Source of the DNA: a virus
IMG/VR virus record: IMGVR_UViG_3300046522_000735
Location: 1-41,127 of that record
Strand: one strand, 5' to 3'
DNA: 41,127 nt
The position numbers were made by a program, and so were the translations under genes. Positions within the stretch are counted from its first letter, which is position 1, and every line of letters starts with the position of its first letter. The notes under the pieces were generated by a model, which saw only the letters and a program-made list of their open reading frames with translations, ran no database searches and was not told the origin of the DNA. This document shows, piece after piece, positions 15,495 through 21,989 of the stretch.

Positions 15495-16214
15495 TTACCG
15501 GCGGGCCAGGCGGGCTCTCGCGCGCGCCGCCTTGCGCGCGAAGATGGCCTGAGTTTGTTTCCGGATGGAGGTGATTTCCTTGTTCAACGCAAAATTCCAT
15601 TTCCGGGCATAGCCGCGGACGCCGTCCACGAAGGGGACATCCTGCAGGATGCGCACGCGGAGGCCGGCGGAGGTCGCGAGCACTTCGATCTTCCCGTATT
15701 TCGCCCCGTGCCGCTTGATCCAGGCGGGCAGCGAGAAGCCGAGTCTGGCCGCGGCCGCATTGAGACCGGCTGCCAGCCAGCCGACGCGGGACATGAGCTG
15801 GCGCGCGATGCGATCGAAGTCGCGCCGCTCGACGAGGAGCTTTTCCCGGCGATTGCGCGGGTTCACATCCCCTTTGGTGAAGGCGCGAGCGTGAACCTCG
15901 ACGAACTCGGTGGCGCTGGTAAATATCTCCCGCGCTTGGGCTCGGGAGACCTCCGGAGCCTGCGTCGGGAGGGCCAGCTTGAGCAGATCGGAGATGATCG
16001 CATTTTCACCGGCCTTCTTCGCGGCCCCATCCGCCTTGCCACTCGCTGGCGGGGTGATGTCGGCGACGTTCTTCACGAAGCGGCGGGCGCTCTGCAGCAC
16101 GAGGTTTTGCACGCTCTCAGGAGAGGAGGCCTTGCGGATGCTGGCGAGTTCGCTCAACGCCGATTTCCATTGCTCCTGAAGCGCGGGGTTAAGCTTGAAA
16201 GCATTCGTCGGCAT
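15495..16214 (-). CDS. basic minor tail protein candidate
   Basis: The 239-residue product (MPTNAFKLNPALQEQWKSAL...) is strongly basic, mostly helical and ends in an Arg/Ala-rich tail (IFARKAARARARLARR). A segment at 120-185 (NRREKLLVERRDFDRIARQL, then SRVGWLAAGLNAAAARLGF) is notable. The start at 16214 lies 26 bases inside the end of the GT extension, an overlap of the kind that couples translation. Between the tail chaperones and the tape measure, lambda-like phages have nothing or a small extra gene, so it may help tape-measure loading. No family is recognised. Confidence 0.5.
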   Translation of the reverse strand: MPTNAFKLNPALQEQWKSALSELASIRKASSPESVQNLVLQSARRFVKNVADITPPASGKADGAAKKAGENAIISDLLKLALPTQAPEVSRAQAREIFTSATEFVEVHARAFTKGDVNPRNRREKLLVERRDFDRIARQLMSRVGWLAAGLNAAAARLGFSLPAWIKRHGAKYGKIEVLATSAGLRVRILQDVPFVDGVRGYARKWNFALNKEITSIRKQTQAIFARKAARARARLARR

Positions 16215-16832
16215 GGTCGAACGCAGCGAGGCGCTGGGCTTGCAGGGTGACGGGGGCGGCGGGCTCGATCGTCCAGATATCGGCGGCGCGCAGCTTCCAG
16301 TGATAGAGCTGAAGAAGGGTCGCGAGCGCCATCTCCCAGAGCACGAAGTCAAAGTCGCGCAGAGAACCGCCTTCGCCGCAGACGAACGGAGCCACCCGGG
16401 CGACGAGCCAGGTGGGCTCGATCAGTTTCCCGGTGGCGTCGGGCCGGCGGCGCTGCCAGGCTTGGGCGCGACCTCGAAAAGCGCGGCATCCACGGCGCGA
16501 TTGGCACGCGCGATCTCGGCCTGGACCATGAGGAGGCGCGCGGGCTCGAGGGCGAATTCGTAGGGTTCGACGAGCTCCGCAAAGAAACGCTCGCGCCCGC
16601 GGGCGGCGCCTTCCTTGAGCGCGGCGATGGAATGCGCCTCGTCGAGCAGCCAGGCGAGGGCTACGGCCTCGCGGGACTGCTCCTGCGGGGAAGGGGCGGT
16701 GGCGACTCCGCCGCCGATGGCCAGCTGCAACTCGCGCGCGAGCGCGAGAATGCCGACGCTAAAGGGCCTCAACCCAGGCGGCCTGGGACGAATGACATCG
16801 GAAACGAGGAGGTCTTCGCGGGCGGTGCTCAT
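16189..16832 (-). CDS. tail assembly chaperone GT fusion made by -1 frameshift
   Basis: Reading the 136-residue G product from 16832, the ribosome reaches G GGA AAC immediately before TGA (16422-16424). Slipping -1 there continues without a stop into CTG ATC GAG... and ends at 16189, adding 78 residues (LIEPTWLVARVAPFVCG...) for a 214-residue fusion. The extension is an Ala/Leu/Trp-containing helical domain (WEMALATLLQLYHWKLRAA). In lambda, gpG and gpGT are tail assembly chaperones made this way in a fixed ratio, with the extension binding the major tail protein. The coordinates span both frames; base 16425 is read twice. Confidence 0.75.
16391..16431 (-). promoter_or_regulatory. -1 ribosomal frameshift signal: GGGAAAC slippery site plus predicted pseudoknot
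   Basis: The heptamer GGGAAAC occupies 16431-16425 and is in the X XXY YYZ phase relative to the G frame, with the G stop TGA directly after it. Four bases later a 6-bp stem CGAGCC/GGCTCG (16420-16415 with 16409-16404) closes a CACCT loop. That loop can pair with GGGTG at 16397-16393, giving an H-type pseudoknot. Lambda uses GGGAAAG at the same place. Confidence 0.75.
16422..16832 (-). CDS. tail assembly chaperone G
   Basis: The unshifted 136-residue product starts MSTAREDLLVSDVIRPRPPG at an ATG that overlaps the previous stop as ATGA (16829-16832). It is mostly helical (FSVGILALARELQLAIGGG, SREAVALAWLLDEAHSIAAL, LLMVQAEIARANRAVDAAL), with a Pro/Gly-rich C-terminus that ends at the slippery site. 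Helical G-type chaperones coat the tape measure before tube assembly. The assignment rests on position upstream of the tape measure and on the frameshift architecture rather than on sequence identity to lambda gpG. Confidence 0.7.
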   Translation of the reverse strand: MSTAREDLLVSDVIRPRPPGLRPFSVGILALARELQLAIGGGVATAPSPQEQSREAVALAWLLDEAHSIAALKEGAARGRERFFAELVEPYEFALEPARLLMVQAEIARANRAVDAALFEVAPKPGSAAGPTPPGN

Positions 16833-17302
16833 GCGGCGGGTTTGAAGAGTTCGCCGGGTGGGATGCGGCCTTCGAGTTTGCCGATCCAGTGGGCGCGCTC
16901 GGCTGCGCTGGCATTCGCGGGGATGAGGACGTGCGCCTGGCCGCGGCTGATCTTGTGTTGCGCGGGAGTCTCGCGGGCGGCCTGCGCGACTTTCACCGCG
17001 TTCATGAGCCCACTTCGGAGGATGGTGAGCTCGTGCTCGGGGTGGGCGGCGAGCCACTTCGGATCGTGCCAACACTTCACGAGCGTCGCGACCGGAGTGC
17101 CATCGGCCGCCGACTCTTCGAGGAGATGCCAGAAGCGCCGCCGGCTGATCTTCCCCTCCGAAGGCTCCTCGACAATGACGCCATACCACGGCGCGGGCGG
17201 CGGGAGATGCGGGACCCCGAGCGTGAGGAGCGCGAAGACGAGTGCGCTGGTCTGGGTGAGGATGGAGACGGGATCGATCTCCTCGAAGCTGCGGAGCTTC
17301 AC
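16829..17302 (-). CDS. tail module protein, unknown
   Basis: A 157-residue protein with a moderately hydrophobic stretch at 12-32 (SILTQTSALVFALLTLGVPH), followed by PPPAPWYGVIVEEP. A mixed helical remainder includes RRRFWHLLEESAADGTPVAT and CWHDPKWLAAHPEHELT. It lies directly before the G/GT pair and overlaps G as ATGA. It could be part of tail assembly or a host-interaction protein carried in the tail operon. No family is recognised, and the hydrophobic stretch is too short of charge asymmetry to call it a secure membrane span. Confidence 0.5.
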   Translation of the reverse strand: MKLRSFEEIDPVSILTQTSALVFALLTLGVPHLPPPAPWYGVIVEEPSEGKISRRRFWHLLEESAADGTPVATLVKCWHDPKWLAAHPEHELTILRSGLMNAVKVAQAARETPAQHKISRGQAHVLIPANASAAERAHWIGKLEGRIPPGELFKPAA

Positions 17303-17305
17303 GGC

Positions 17306-17641
17306 TTACGACGCGTGCGGCAAATGCTCGAAGACATACTCCCAATCCGCGGTGTCGTTGATCTTCTCGGTGTATTTCACCGAGGTCACGCCGAGGACGC
17401 CGCCGCTGAACGCCGTGATGCCGTGCGGCTGCCCTAGACCCGGCGACATGGTGAGCGCACCGCGCCCCTTCACCGCGCCTTTGTTCACCGTGCCGTAAAT
17501 GTATTGATGCACATACTCGGCCCTGCCGTTGACCATGCCCATCGTCTTCGAGTTCTCCGCGCCTTCCTCAAAGGAAAGCTCCTGGATGAAAGCGCCGGTG
17601 AGGGCGACAGACTTGATGCCATCGGTGAGAGTTACGGTCAT
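17306..17641 (-). CDS. candidate major tail tube protein
   Basis: The 111-residue product begins MTVTLTDGIKSVALTGAFIQ, and strand-like segments (KGRGALTMSPGLG, GGVLGVTSVKYTEKIND, DWEYVFEHLPHAS) dominate it. Small beta-rich proteins one or two genes before the G/GT chaperones are usually tail tube subunits. The N-terminal T-D-G-x-x-x-V-x-L-T pattern would suit a tube beta-sandwich. The assignment is by position and composition only, and the 131-residue protein at 17673-18068 is the alternative tube candidate. Confidence 0.45.
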   Translation of the reverse strand: MTVTLTDGIKSVALTGAFIQELSFEEGAENSKTMGMVNGRAEYVHQYIYGTVNKGAVKGRGALTMSPGLGQPHGITAFSGGVLGVTSVKYTEKINDTADWEYVFEHLPHAS

Positions 17642-17672
17642 TGCAGAAGGAGTGAGAGTTGAGCGCTGGAAA

Positions 17673-18068
17673 TTACGCGGTCGGGTCGACCAGGGCGCGG
17701 ATGTCGAGCAGACCGCCCGCCGTGCTCGTGACGAAGAGGCTGGTGATGTCGGTGCTGACGGCCGTGCCCGCGGTGTCGCGGAGCGTGGCCTGGCCGGTGA
17801 ACCAGAGGAAAGGCACGTTGGCCGTGAGGGTGAAGACGTTCACGGGACTCGATCCGCTATTCGTCTCGACGACCATGTCCGCCGCGGCGACCATCACGAG
17901 TGCCTTCACCTGACTCACATCAAGGGCGAAGCTGCTCAGGGCAAGATTCGTGGAAGAGGCCGGGATCGTCTCCGAGATGGTGACTTCGGCGCCGGCCTCG
18001 AGGGCAAAGGTGGCATTGATGGAGACGCCTGCGGCGCTGTAGCCGACGGAGATGTTGCGGGTGAGCAT
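17673..18068 (-). CDS. beta-rich structural protein, alternative tail tube or decoration candidate
   Basis: A 131-residue Ala/Thr/Val/Ser-rich protein with no charged surface runs: ISVGYSAAGVSINATFALEA, TISETIPASSTNLALSSFAL, VFTLTANVPFLWFTGQATL. All segments alternate as in a beta-sandwich. It contains no Cys and no signal peptide. It lies between neck proteins and the G/GT region, so tail tube or virion decoration are both reasonable. The start at 18068 is 30 bases after the nearest TTTGACA. Confidence 0.5.
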   Translation of the reverse strand: MLTRNISVGYSAAGVSINATFALEAGAEVTISETIPASSTNLALSSFALDVSQVKALVMVAAADMVVETNSGSSPVNVFTLTANVPFLWFTGQATLRDTAGTAVSTDITSLFVTSTAGGLLDIRALVDPTA

Positions 18069-18098
18069 AAGGAAAGGAGCGAGTCAGCGAGGCGGGAG

Positions 18099-18105
18099 TG
18101 TCAAA
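18099..18105 (-). promoter_or_regulatory. TTTGACA motif containing the upstream stop codon
   Basis: Context GCGCTTTGACAC. The TGA inside the heptamer is the stop of the 140-residue gene (18101-18103). The next start (18068) is 30 bases away, longer than the usual 13-15. Confidence 0.3.
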
Positions 18106-18523
18106 GCGCGACGATGGTGCCGCTGAGACGGACGGGGGTCTCGAAGCGATTGCCGGCGAGGCCGTCCTCCGCGTCGCCAGCGCCCCAGCCAGGAATGAGC
18201 CAGCGCCCGGAGAGGTGCATGGCCGCAAGGCTCGTGGCTTTGCCGGTGGTGAGGAGTTTGGCGCGCACCTTGGCGATGCGCGCGGCGTGCGCGGCATCGG
18301 CGCCGTCGGCGCCATCGGCGGCCGCGGGGCTGCGCACTTCGGCCGTGAGGGTGAAGCGCGCGGCATTGCCGGCGGCATCGAAGGGCTGCGCGGTCGCGCT
18401 GAGGACGATGGCGGGCAGCTTGTAAGTCGAGGAGTCGTCCCCGGTGCAGATGTGATCTGCCACGAAGGCGGCATCGGTGACGAAGAGCGCGGCGAAGTCC
18501 TTCGCCAGTTGCTGCGTGTTCAT
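18101..18523 (-). CDS. neck / tail-completion candidate
   Basis: A 140-residue protein starting MNTQQLAKDFAALFVTDAAF. It shows an N-terminal helix, a strand region (KLPAIVLSATAQPFDAAGN, ARFTLTAEVRSP), an Ala/Asp-rich loop, another helix, and a C-terminal strand (RFETPVRLSGTIVAL). This helix-then-sheet pattern with size 140 is common for tail terminator or head-tail joining proteins, which sit between capsid and tail tube genes as here. Homology is not proven. It is coupled by ATGA to the 200-residue gene upstream (18520-18523). Confidence 0.45.
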   Translation of the reverse strand: MNTQQLAKDFAALFVTDAAFVADHICTGDDSSTYKLPAIVLSATAQPFDAAGNAARFTLTAEVRSPAAADGADGADAAHAARIAKVRAKLLTTGKATSLAAMHLSGRWLIPGWGAGDAEDGLAGNRFETPVRLSGTIVAL

Positions 18524-19122
18524 TCGTCTGGCGTGACGCAGTGGAGCATGGCGGTCGCGCCGGTGGCGTCGAGGGCGAGATCGTCGAGTAGGTAGGCGAG
18601 TCCCTGCCAGGTCACGCTCGTGCGTTTGGGCACGGGCACGGGCTGATTCGCGTCCGCGAATTTCACGAGCTCAACCCAGAAGCTCACGCGGTATTGATCC
18701 AGCCAGCCGCCGCTGATGAGATCGCGCTCGCGCTTGAGGCCGCCACCGCCGCATTCATACTCGACGCCGGCGATGGTGATGGTGGCGGTGGCGTAGGTGC
18801 GCTGATAGAACTGGAGGCCGCGCGCGAGGAGATCGCCCGCGGGAGAAAGCGAGGGTGCGGTGGCGACGGTGACGGTGCCATTCCAGACCTGCGCGCGGAC
18901 GGCGCCGACTTCGGGATGCTCGGGCAGCTCGTAGGGGAAGGTGAGGACGACGGTCGAAGCGTCGGGCAAGGCGAGGGCATACTCGCTGTCGTCCATCTGC
19001 CGGAAGCCGCCGCCGGCGATCCGCGCGAAGAGGGTGACGGTGGGCGTGATGGTGGCCTGCGCGTGCGCCTGCGTGACGATGCTGAGTCCGCCGGCGAGAT
19101 CGAAGGATTCGGGCAGGCTCAT
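18520..19122 (-). CDS. neck-region structural protein sharing a motif with the large tail protein
   Basis: The 200-residue product starts MSLPESFDLAGGLSIVTQAH at 19122, where ATG overlaps the zinc-protein stop as ATGA. Beta segments include ATITPTVTLFARIAGGG and ATATITIAGVEYECGGGG. Residues 41-71 (RQMDDSEYALALPDASTVVL, then TFPYELPEHPE) align with residues 450-480 of the 935-residue tail protein. Shared residues are RQ, DD, EY, TV, T.P.EL and PE, so a structural module is reused. The C-terminus ends TAMLHCVTPDE. A head-tail connector role fits the position. Confidence 0.5.
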   Translation of the reverse strand: MSLPESFDLAGGLSIVTQAHAQATITPTVTLFARIAGGGFRQMDDSEYALALPDASTVVLTFPYELPEHPEVGAVRAQVWNGTVTVATAPSLSPAGDLLARGLQFYQRTYATATITIAGVEYECGGGGLKRERDLISGGWLDQYRVSFWVELVKFADANQPVPVPKRTSVTWQGLAYLLDDLALDATGATAMLHCVTPDE

Positions 19123-19334
19123 TCGATCGCGATGCGGGTGGAGCCGCACTGGCAGCGGCAGTTGTCGAGCAGGGTTTCCGGCACCTTGCGGAAGCCAGCC
19201 CTCACTTGCCCCTCATTTTTGACCGCACGCTCCGAGAGTTCTTTCTCGGTGAACGTGCCATAGCGGTCGCCGCATCGATCGCACCAACGGCGCCCGCAAT
19301 CGAGGCAGAGGATGTCGAGGCAATGATTTGGCAT
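19119..19334 (-). CDS. small zinc-ribbon protein
   Basis: A 71-residue protein with two Cys pairs near the start (CLDCGRRWCDRCGDRYG) and a third group near the end (CRCQCGSTR), a layout expected for one or two bound zinc ions. The central part is charged and helical (TEKELSERAVKNEGQVRAG). The ATG at 19334 is chosen because TTTGACA lies 15 bases upstream and the first Cys cluster follows directly. It sits in the neck region. Small metal-binding proteins occur in head-tail completion, but a nucleic-acid-binding role is equally possible. Confidence 0.55.
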   Translation of the reverse strand: MPNHCLDILCLDCGRRWCDRCGDRYGTFTEKELSERAVKNEGQVRAGFRKVPETLLDNCRCQCGSTRIAIE

Positions 19335-19349
19335 GCGAGGAGCGGGGAT

Positions 19350-19356
19350 TGTCAAA
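19350..19356 (-). promoter_or_regulatory. TTTGACA motif, 15 bases before the zinc-ribbon gene
   Basis: Context GGCTTTGACAATCC, in a true intergenic region, six bases after a large hairpin (19363-19406). The hairpin-then-heptamer arrangement is repeated at 24707/24693. Confidence 0.5.
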
Positions 19357-19362
19357 GCCTCA

Positions 19363-19406
19363 CCGTCCACCGCGCGAATTCCCCCCGGAGTTCACGCGGT
19401 GGACGG
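19363..19406 (-). other. long RNA hairpin in non-coding island
   Basis: CCGTCCACCGCG (19363-19374) pairs perfectly with 19395-19406. After one mismatch, GAATTCC/GGAGTTC adds seven more pairs (one G-T), leaving a CCCC/GGGG tetraloop. The ~20-bp stem has no T-run on either side, so it is unlikely to be a standard intrinsic terminator. It may be an RNA-processing site or a translation-controlling structure for the downstream zinc-ribbon gene. Confidence 0.55.
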
Positions 19407-19411
19407 TTCCC

Positions 19412-19427
19412 GGTTCTCCCCAGAACC
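19412..19427 (-). other. short hairpin with tetraloop
   Basis: GGTTCT (19412-19417) pairs with AGAACC (19422-19427) around four C (four G on the minus strand). It lies between the tRNA-like sequence and the long hairpin, so 19363-19514 is one continuous structured stretch. Confidence 0.4.
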
Positions 19428-19445
19428 ATCTCTGAAACAAAAAAT

Positions 19446-19514
19446 TGCAGGGGAGGGAGTCGAACCCTCGCGGGCGAGCTTATGAGACTCGCTTGAATCC
19501 CATTCTCCGCTGCA
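19446..19514 (-). tRNA. tRNA-Met(CAT)-like sequence with truncated D arm
   Basis: The 69-base sequence has an acceptor stem TGCAGCG/CCCTGCA with one C-C mismatch, and an anticodon stem CGAGT/GCTCG with loop CTCATAA (anticodon CAT). It has a 5-base variable loop and a perfect T arm GAGGG-TTCGACT-CCCTC. The D region is only about 16 bases, with GAAT/ATTC closing a GGG loop, position 8 is G instead of T, and CCA is not encoded. A run of six T follows. It begins six bases after the stop of the 155-residue gene. It may be a degenerate or minimal phage tRNA, or a tRNA-like structure used for processing of the structural mRNA. Confidence 0.6.
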
Positions 19515-19519
19515 GAAAA

Positions 19520-19987
19520 TCACCGCCGACGAGGACGCGGCCCCTCCGCAGTCGGTGCGGCGAGGGACGGGCCAGCCTGGGCGCTTTCCGCGCCACTCTC
19601 CGCGCCCGTTCCAACCGGGGCGGGCGCGGGAGTTTCGTGGACCGCGGGTGCGGCAGCAGGCTGAGTGACAGGATCGGAAGGAGACGTGGCCACGGCCGCG
19701 GCGGACGGCAGGCCGGCGAGTTGCTTTTCGAACTCGGCTTTTTCGGCGGCGGCTTTCGCAGCTTGCTCGGCGGCCTGCTTTTCCAGCTCGGCGCTCTCGG
19801 TAAAGGCGGCGGATGCTTCTTCGCTCCAGTGGCGAATGGGATAGAGCTGCGGATTCACCATCTTCGCGAGCCGGGGCAGGCGGGAGCCTTCGGCGAGACG
19901 GTTGACCTCGTCTCCATCGTTGCCGATGTAGAGGATCTCGGGAACCTCTTCGAGGTTCGGAGTGCGAAAACCGAGCAGGAAGATCAT
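19520..19987 (-). CDS. head-region protein with Ala/Pro-rich tail
   Basis: A 155-residue protein. Residues 1-55 form a compact domain (MIFLLGFRTPNLEEVPEILY, then IGNDGDEVNRL and ARMVNPQLYPIRHW-like sequence). A Glu/Ala helix follows (ELEKQAAEQAAKAAAEKAEF), and the last 55 residues are Ala/Pro/Gly-rich and disordered, ending RPRRR. It comes straight after the capsid gene. A head decoration or completion protein is possible. No family is recognised. Its stop is six bases before the tRNA-like sequence. Confidence 0.5.
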   Translation of the reverse strand: MIFLLGFRTPNLEEVPEILYIGNDGDEVNRLAEGSRLPRLAKMVNPQLYPIRHWSEEASAAFTESAELEKQAAEQAAKAAAEKAEFEKQLAGLPSAAAVATSPSDPVTQPAAAPAVHETPAPAPVGTGAESGAESAQAGPSLAAPTAEGPRPRRR

Positions 19988-19998
19988 GAGGCGGAGAC

Positions 19999-21345
19999 TT
20001 AGGCCTCGATGATGCGCAAAGCGGCGTTGTCCATGAGGTCGCCGGCAGTGCCGCCCTGGCGACCGACCGCGCTGCCGAAGATCGTGGAGAAGCAGAGTTC
20101 CAGATCGAGCGTGCTGGTATTGAAACGCTCAAGGGCAAGGATGGTGAGGCCGCTCTCGGGATCGGTCTGCGGCTGCACTTTCATGGGCACCGGCACCCCG
20201 CGCTGATTGGCCAGGGCGATGGAGTCACTCGGCAGACGCGTGGCGCAGACGATAGCCCGCTCCTCAAAGAAGATGCCGTTGATATTGTCGTAGCGGAACC
20301 AAGTGTGCGTGCCGGTGCCGGTATCGGTGATATCCACCGCGCTGCCGCCGAGGGTCGCGGAGACCTTGAAGGCGGTGGTGGTGAGGCCGGAAGCGATGAC
20401 GAAATAGTTCGTCGCGGCGGAAAGCCCGGCGGGCAGCGTGGTCGCGGAACTGACGCGGATGCGATCTCCCGCAACGAGACCGTGCGCGGAGGTCGAAGTG
20501 ATGAGATCGCTGGTCGCGGCAGTGAAGGTATCGCTGAGCCCGCTGCCGGTGGTGGTCTGCTGGGGCCAATCGGGATACTCGGAGACGGCCTGGAAGCCGG
20601 CGATATTATTGAGGATCGCAAAGGGGCCACTCTCCTGCCGCTGATCGAAGTAGTCGCCACTGGCCACGACGGTGTCGCTGAGCAGGCCGGTCATGAAACC
20701 GGAATTCACCAAGCCGTGCCGAAGCGGACCGGCGCCCTGCCCGTTGAGGGTGGCGGTGAAGAGGCGCAGTTTCGCCGCGGTCGCATTCGCCTGGGTGCAG
20801 GTGAGGACGTTCGAGAGGTTCGTCGAGTTGCACTTTTTCAGGATGCTATCGACGAAAGCTTTGCCGAGCACATAGGCGGCGGCGTCCACGATCTTCGTGT
20901 ATTTGATGGACCGATCGGCGAGGAGATCGGTGCCCTGAAATTTCAGGATCACATCCTTCTGCGTGTCCATCGTCACCGGCACATCGGTGAGCAGGGTGCG
21001 AGCGCTGGTCGGGCTGTTGAAGTAGCCGGAAGCATCCGAGTGGTCGACGGCCGTGGGCAACGCCGCGACGTGCGCGATGATTTGCTGCCCTTTCTTCGCA
21101 TTCGCCGAACTGAAGTCAGTGGCGAAATACTTGAAAGCGGGGATCATCTTGCGGAAGGCCGCAAAGAAATCCGAGACGATCTCCGCCGTGGTGAGCGTCG
21201 GCACCTGGAGCAGGCCAGGTGTCGGCGAGCTGAGCAGCGCGGCGACCGCGAAGAGCATGAGGAAGGCGAGGAACCAATGGCCAGACTTGGCAGCAAAGCC
21301 GGCCAGAAGACCGGTGACGGTGAAGAGCGCGAGGCGGAGTTTCAT
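19999..21345 (-). CDS. major capsid protein with hydrophobic N-terminus and inserted beta domain
   Basis: A 448-residue protein identified as the coat from its position (terminase, portal, protease, scaffold, coat) and from a central region like phage coat proteins (LKFQGTDLLADRSIKYTKIV, YVLGKAFVDSILKKCN, FQAVSEYP). Residues 270-349 form a Thr/Ser/Gly-rich insertion (DTFTAATSDLITSTSAHGLV...) of a kind used as surface domains. Unusually, residues 5-40 contain two hydrophobic segments (LALFTVTGLLAGFAA and WFLAFLMLFAVAALL) before a Pro-rich link. The ATG at 21345 is the first start after the scaffold stop. No start exists at the usual distance from the TTTGACA at 21390. Confidence 0.7.
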   Translation of the reverse strand: MKLRLALFTVTGLLAGFAAKSGHWFLAFLMLFAVAALLSSPTPGLLQVPTLTTAEIVSDFFAAFRKMIPAFKYFATDFSSANAKKGQQIIAHVAALPTAVDHSDASGYFNSPTSARTLLTDVPVTMDTQKDVILKFQGTDLLADRSIKYTKIVDAAAYVLGKAFVDSILKKCNSTNLSNVLTCTQANATAAKLRLFTATLNGQGAGPLRHGLVNSGFMTGLLSDTVVASGDYFDQRQESGPFAILNNIAGFQAVSEYPDWPQQTTTGSGLSDTFTAATSDLITSTSAHGLVAGDRIRVSSATTLPAGLSAATNYFVIASGLTTTAFKVSATLGGSAVDITDTGTGTHTWFRYDNINGIFFEERAIVCATRLPSDSIALANQRGVPVPMKVQPQTDPESGLTILALERFNTSTLDLELCFSTIFGSAVGRQGGTAGDLMDNAALRIIEA

Positions 21346-21389
21346 GGGTGAAGCGGTGGCGGTGTAGGTGCGGAGTTGTGGGTCTCGAC

Positions 21390-21396
21390 TGTCAAA
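21390..21396 (-). promoter_or_regulatory. TTTGACA motif upstream of the capsid gene
   Basis: Context CCGCTTTGACAGTCG, in the 58-base gap between scaffold stop and capsid start. It is 44 bases before the ATG at 21345, the longest spacing of the set. Confidence 0.35.
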
Positions 21397-21403
21397 GCGG
21401 GGC

Positions 21404-21967
21404 TTATTTTTTTTCCTTCGCGGCGGTGTCGAAGGCGCGGAGGGCTTGAGCCGCGATGCCGCGAGCCTCGGGAGTGACGGCGGCATTGAGCGCGGTGACG
21501 AGCTCGTTGCGCTGGGTGGCCGCGTTGGCCGGGTTGTCGCCGAGATTCGGGACGGCGGCGTTCGTCGGAATTCCCTTCACCCCGCAGAGCGCTTCGAGGC
21601 GTGAAATATTGGTGTTCGCACCGGAGAGTTGGGTGCGGGCCATGTCGCGCTCGCTCGTCAGGGTTCCGACCTGCGCTTGCGCGCCCTGCAGATCCGTGCG
21701 GAGCTGCGTCGCGGAGGACGTAGCGGAATCGAATTGTGCCTGCAACGATTGCGCTTCGCTCCGCGCGGCGTCGCGTTCGGTGCGGGCGGTGTCCCGCTCC
21801 GCCGTCAGGCTGGAGACGGAAGCTCGAGCAGTGCTCAAGTCATTGCGCGCTTGAGTGAGCTGCTCTTCAAGAGTGAGGGTGACGACGCCGCCGCCTTCGC
21901 TGCCGCCTTTGTCGGGGGCAAAGAAAAAAGCAGCAGCAGAGATGGCGAGGATGTGGCGATGGCGCAT
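21404..21967 (-). CDS. coiled-coil scaffold candidate with N-terminal hydrophobic segment
   Basis: The 187-residue product begins MRHRHILAISAAAFFFAPDK, a short signal-like hydrophobic stretch after three basic residues. A Gly-rich linker and a long coiled coil at about 30-125 follow (LEEQLTQARNDLSTARASVS, LTAERDTARTERDAARSEAQ). The C-terminal region (ALNAAVTPEARGIAAQALRA) ends KEKK, the basic end expected of scaffolds that bind coat. Position between protease and capsid fits an internal scaffold. The ATG at 21967 follows TTTGACA by 15 bases. An in-frame TTG at 21988 overlapping the protease stop is an alternative start that would lengthen the N-terminus by seven residues. Confidence 0.6.
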   Translation of the reverse strand: MRHRHILAISAAAFFFAPDKGGSEGGGVVTLTLEEQLTQARNDLSTARASVSSLTAERDTARTERDAARSEAQSLQAQFDSATSSATQLRTDLQGAQAQVGTLTSERDMARTQLSGANTNISRLEALCGVKGIPTNAAVPNLGDNPANAATQRNELVTALNAAVTPEARGIAAQALRAFDTAAKEKK

Positions 21968-21982
21968 AACGCTCGCCAGTTG

Positions 21983-21989
21983 TGTCAAA
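21983..21989 (-). promoter_or_regulatory. TTTGACA motif, 15 bases before scaffold start
   Basis: Context GCGCTTTGACACAAC. It contains the protease TGA stop (21985-21987), and 15 bases separate it from the scaffold ATG at 21967. Confidence 0.45.
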
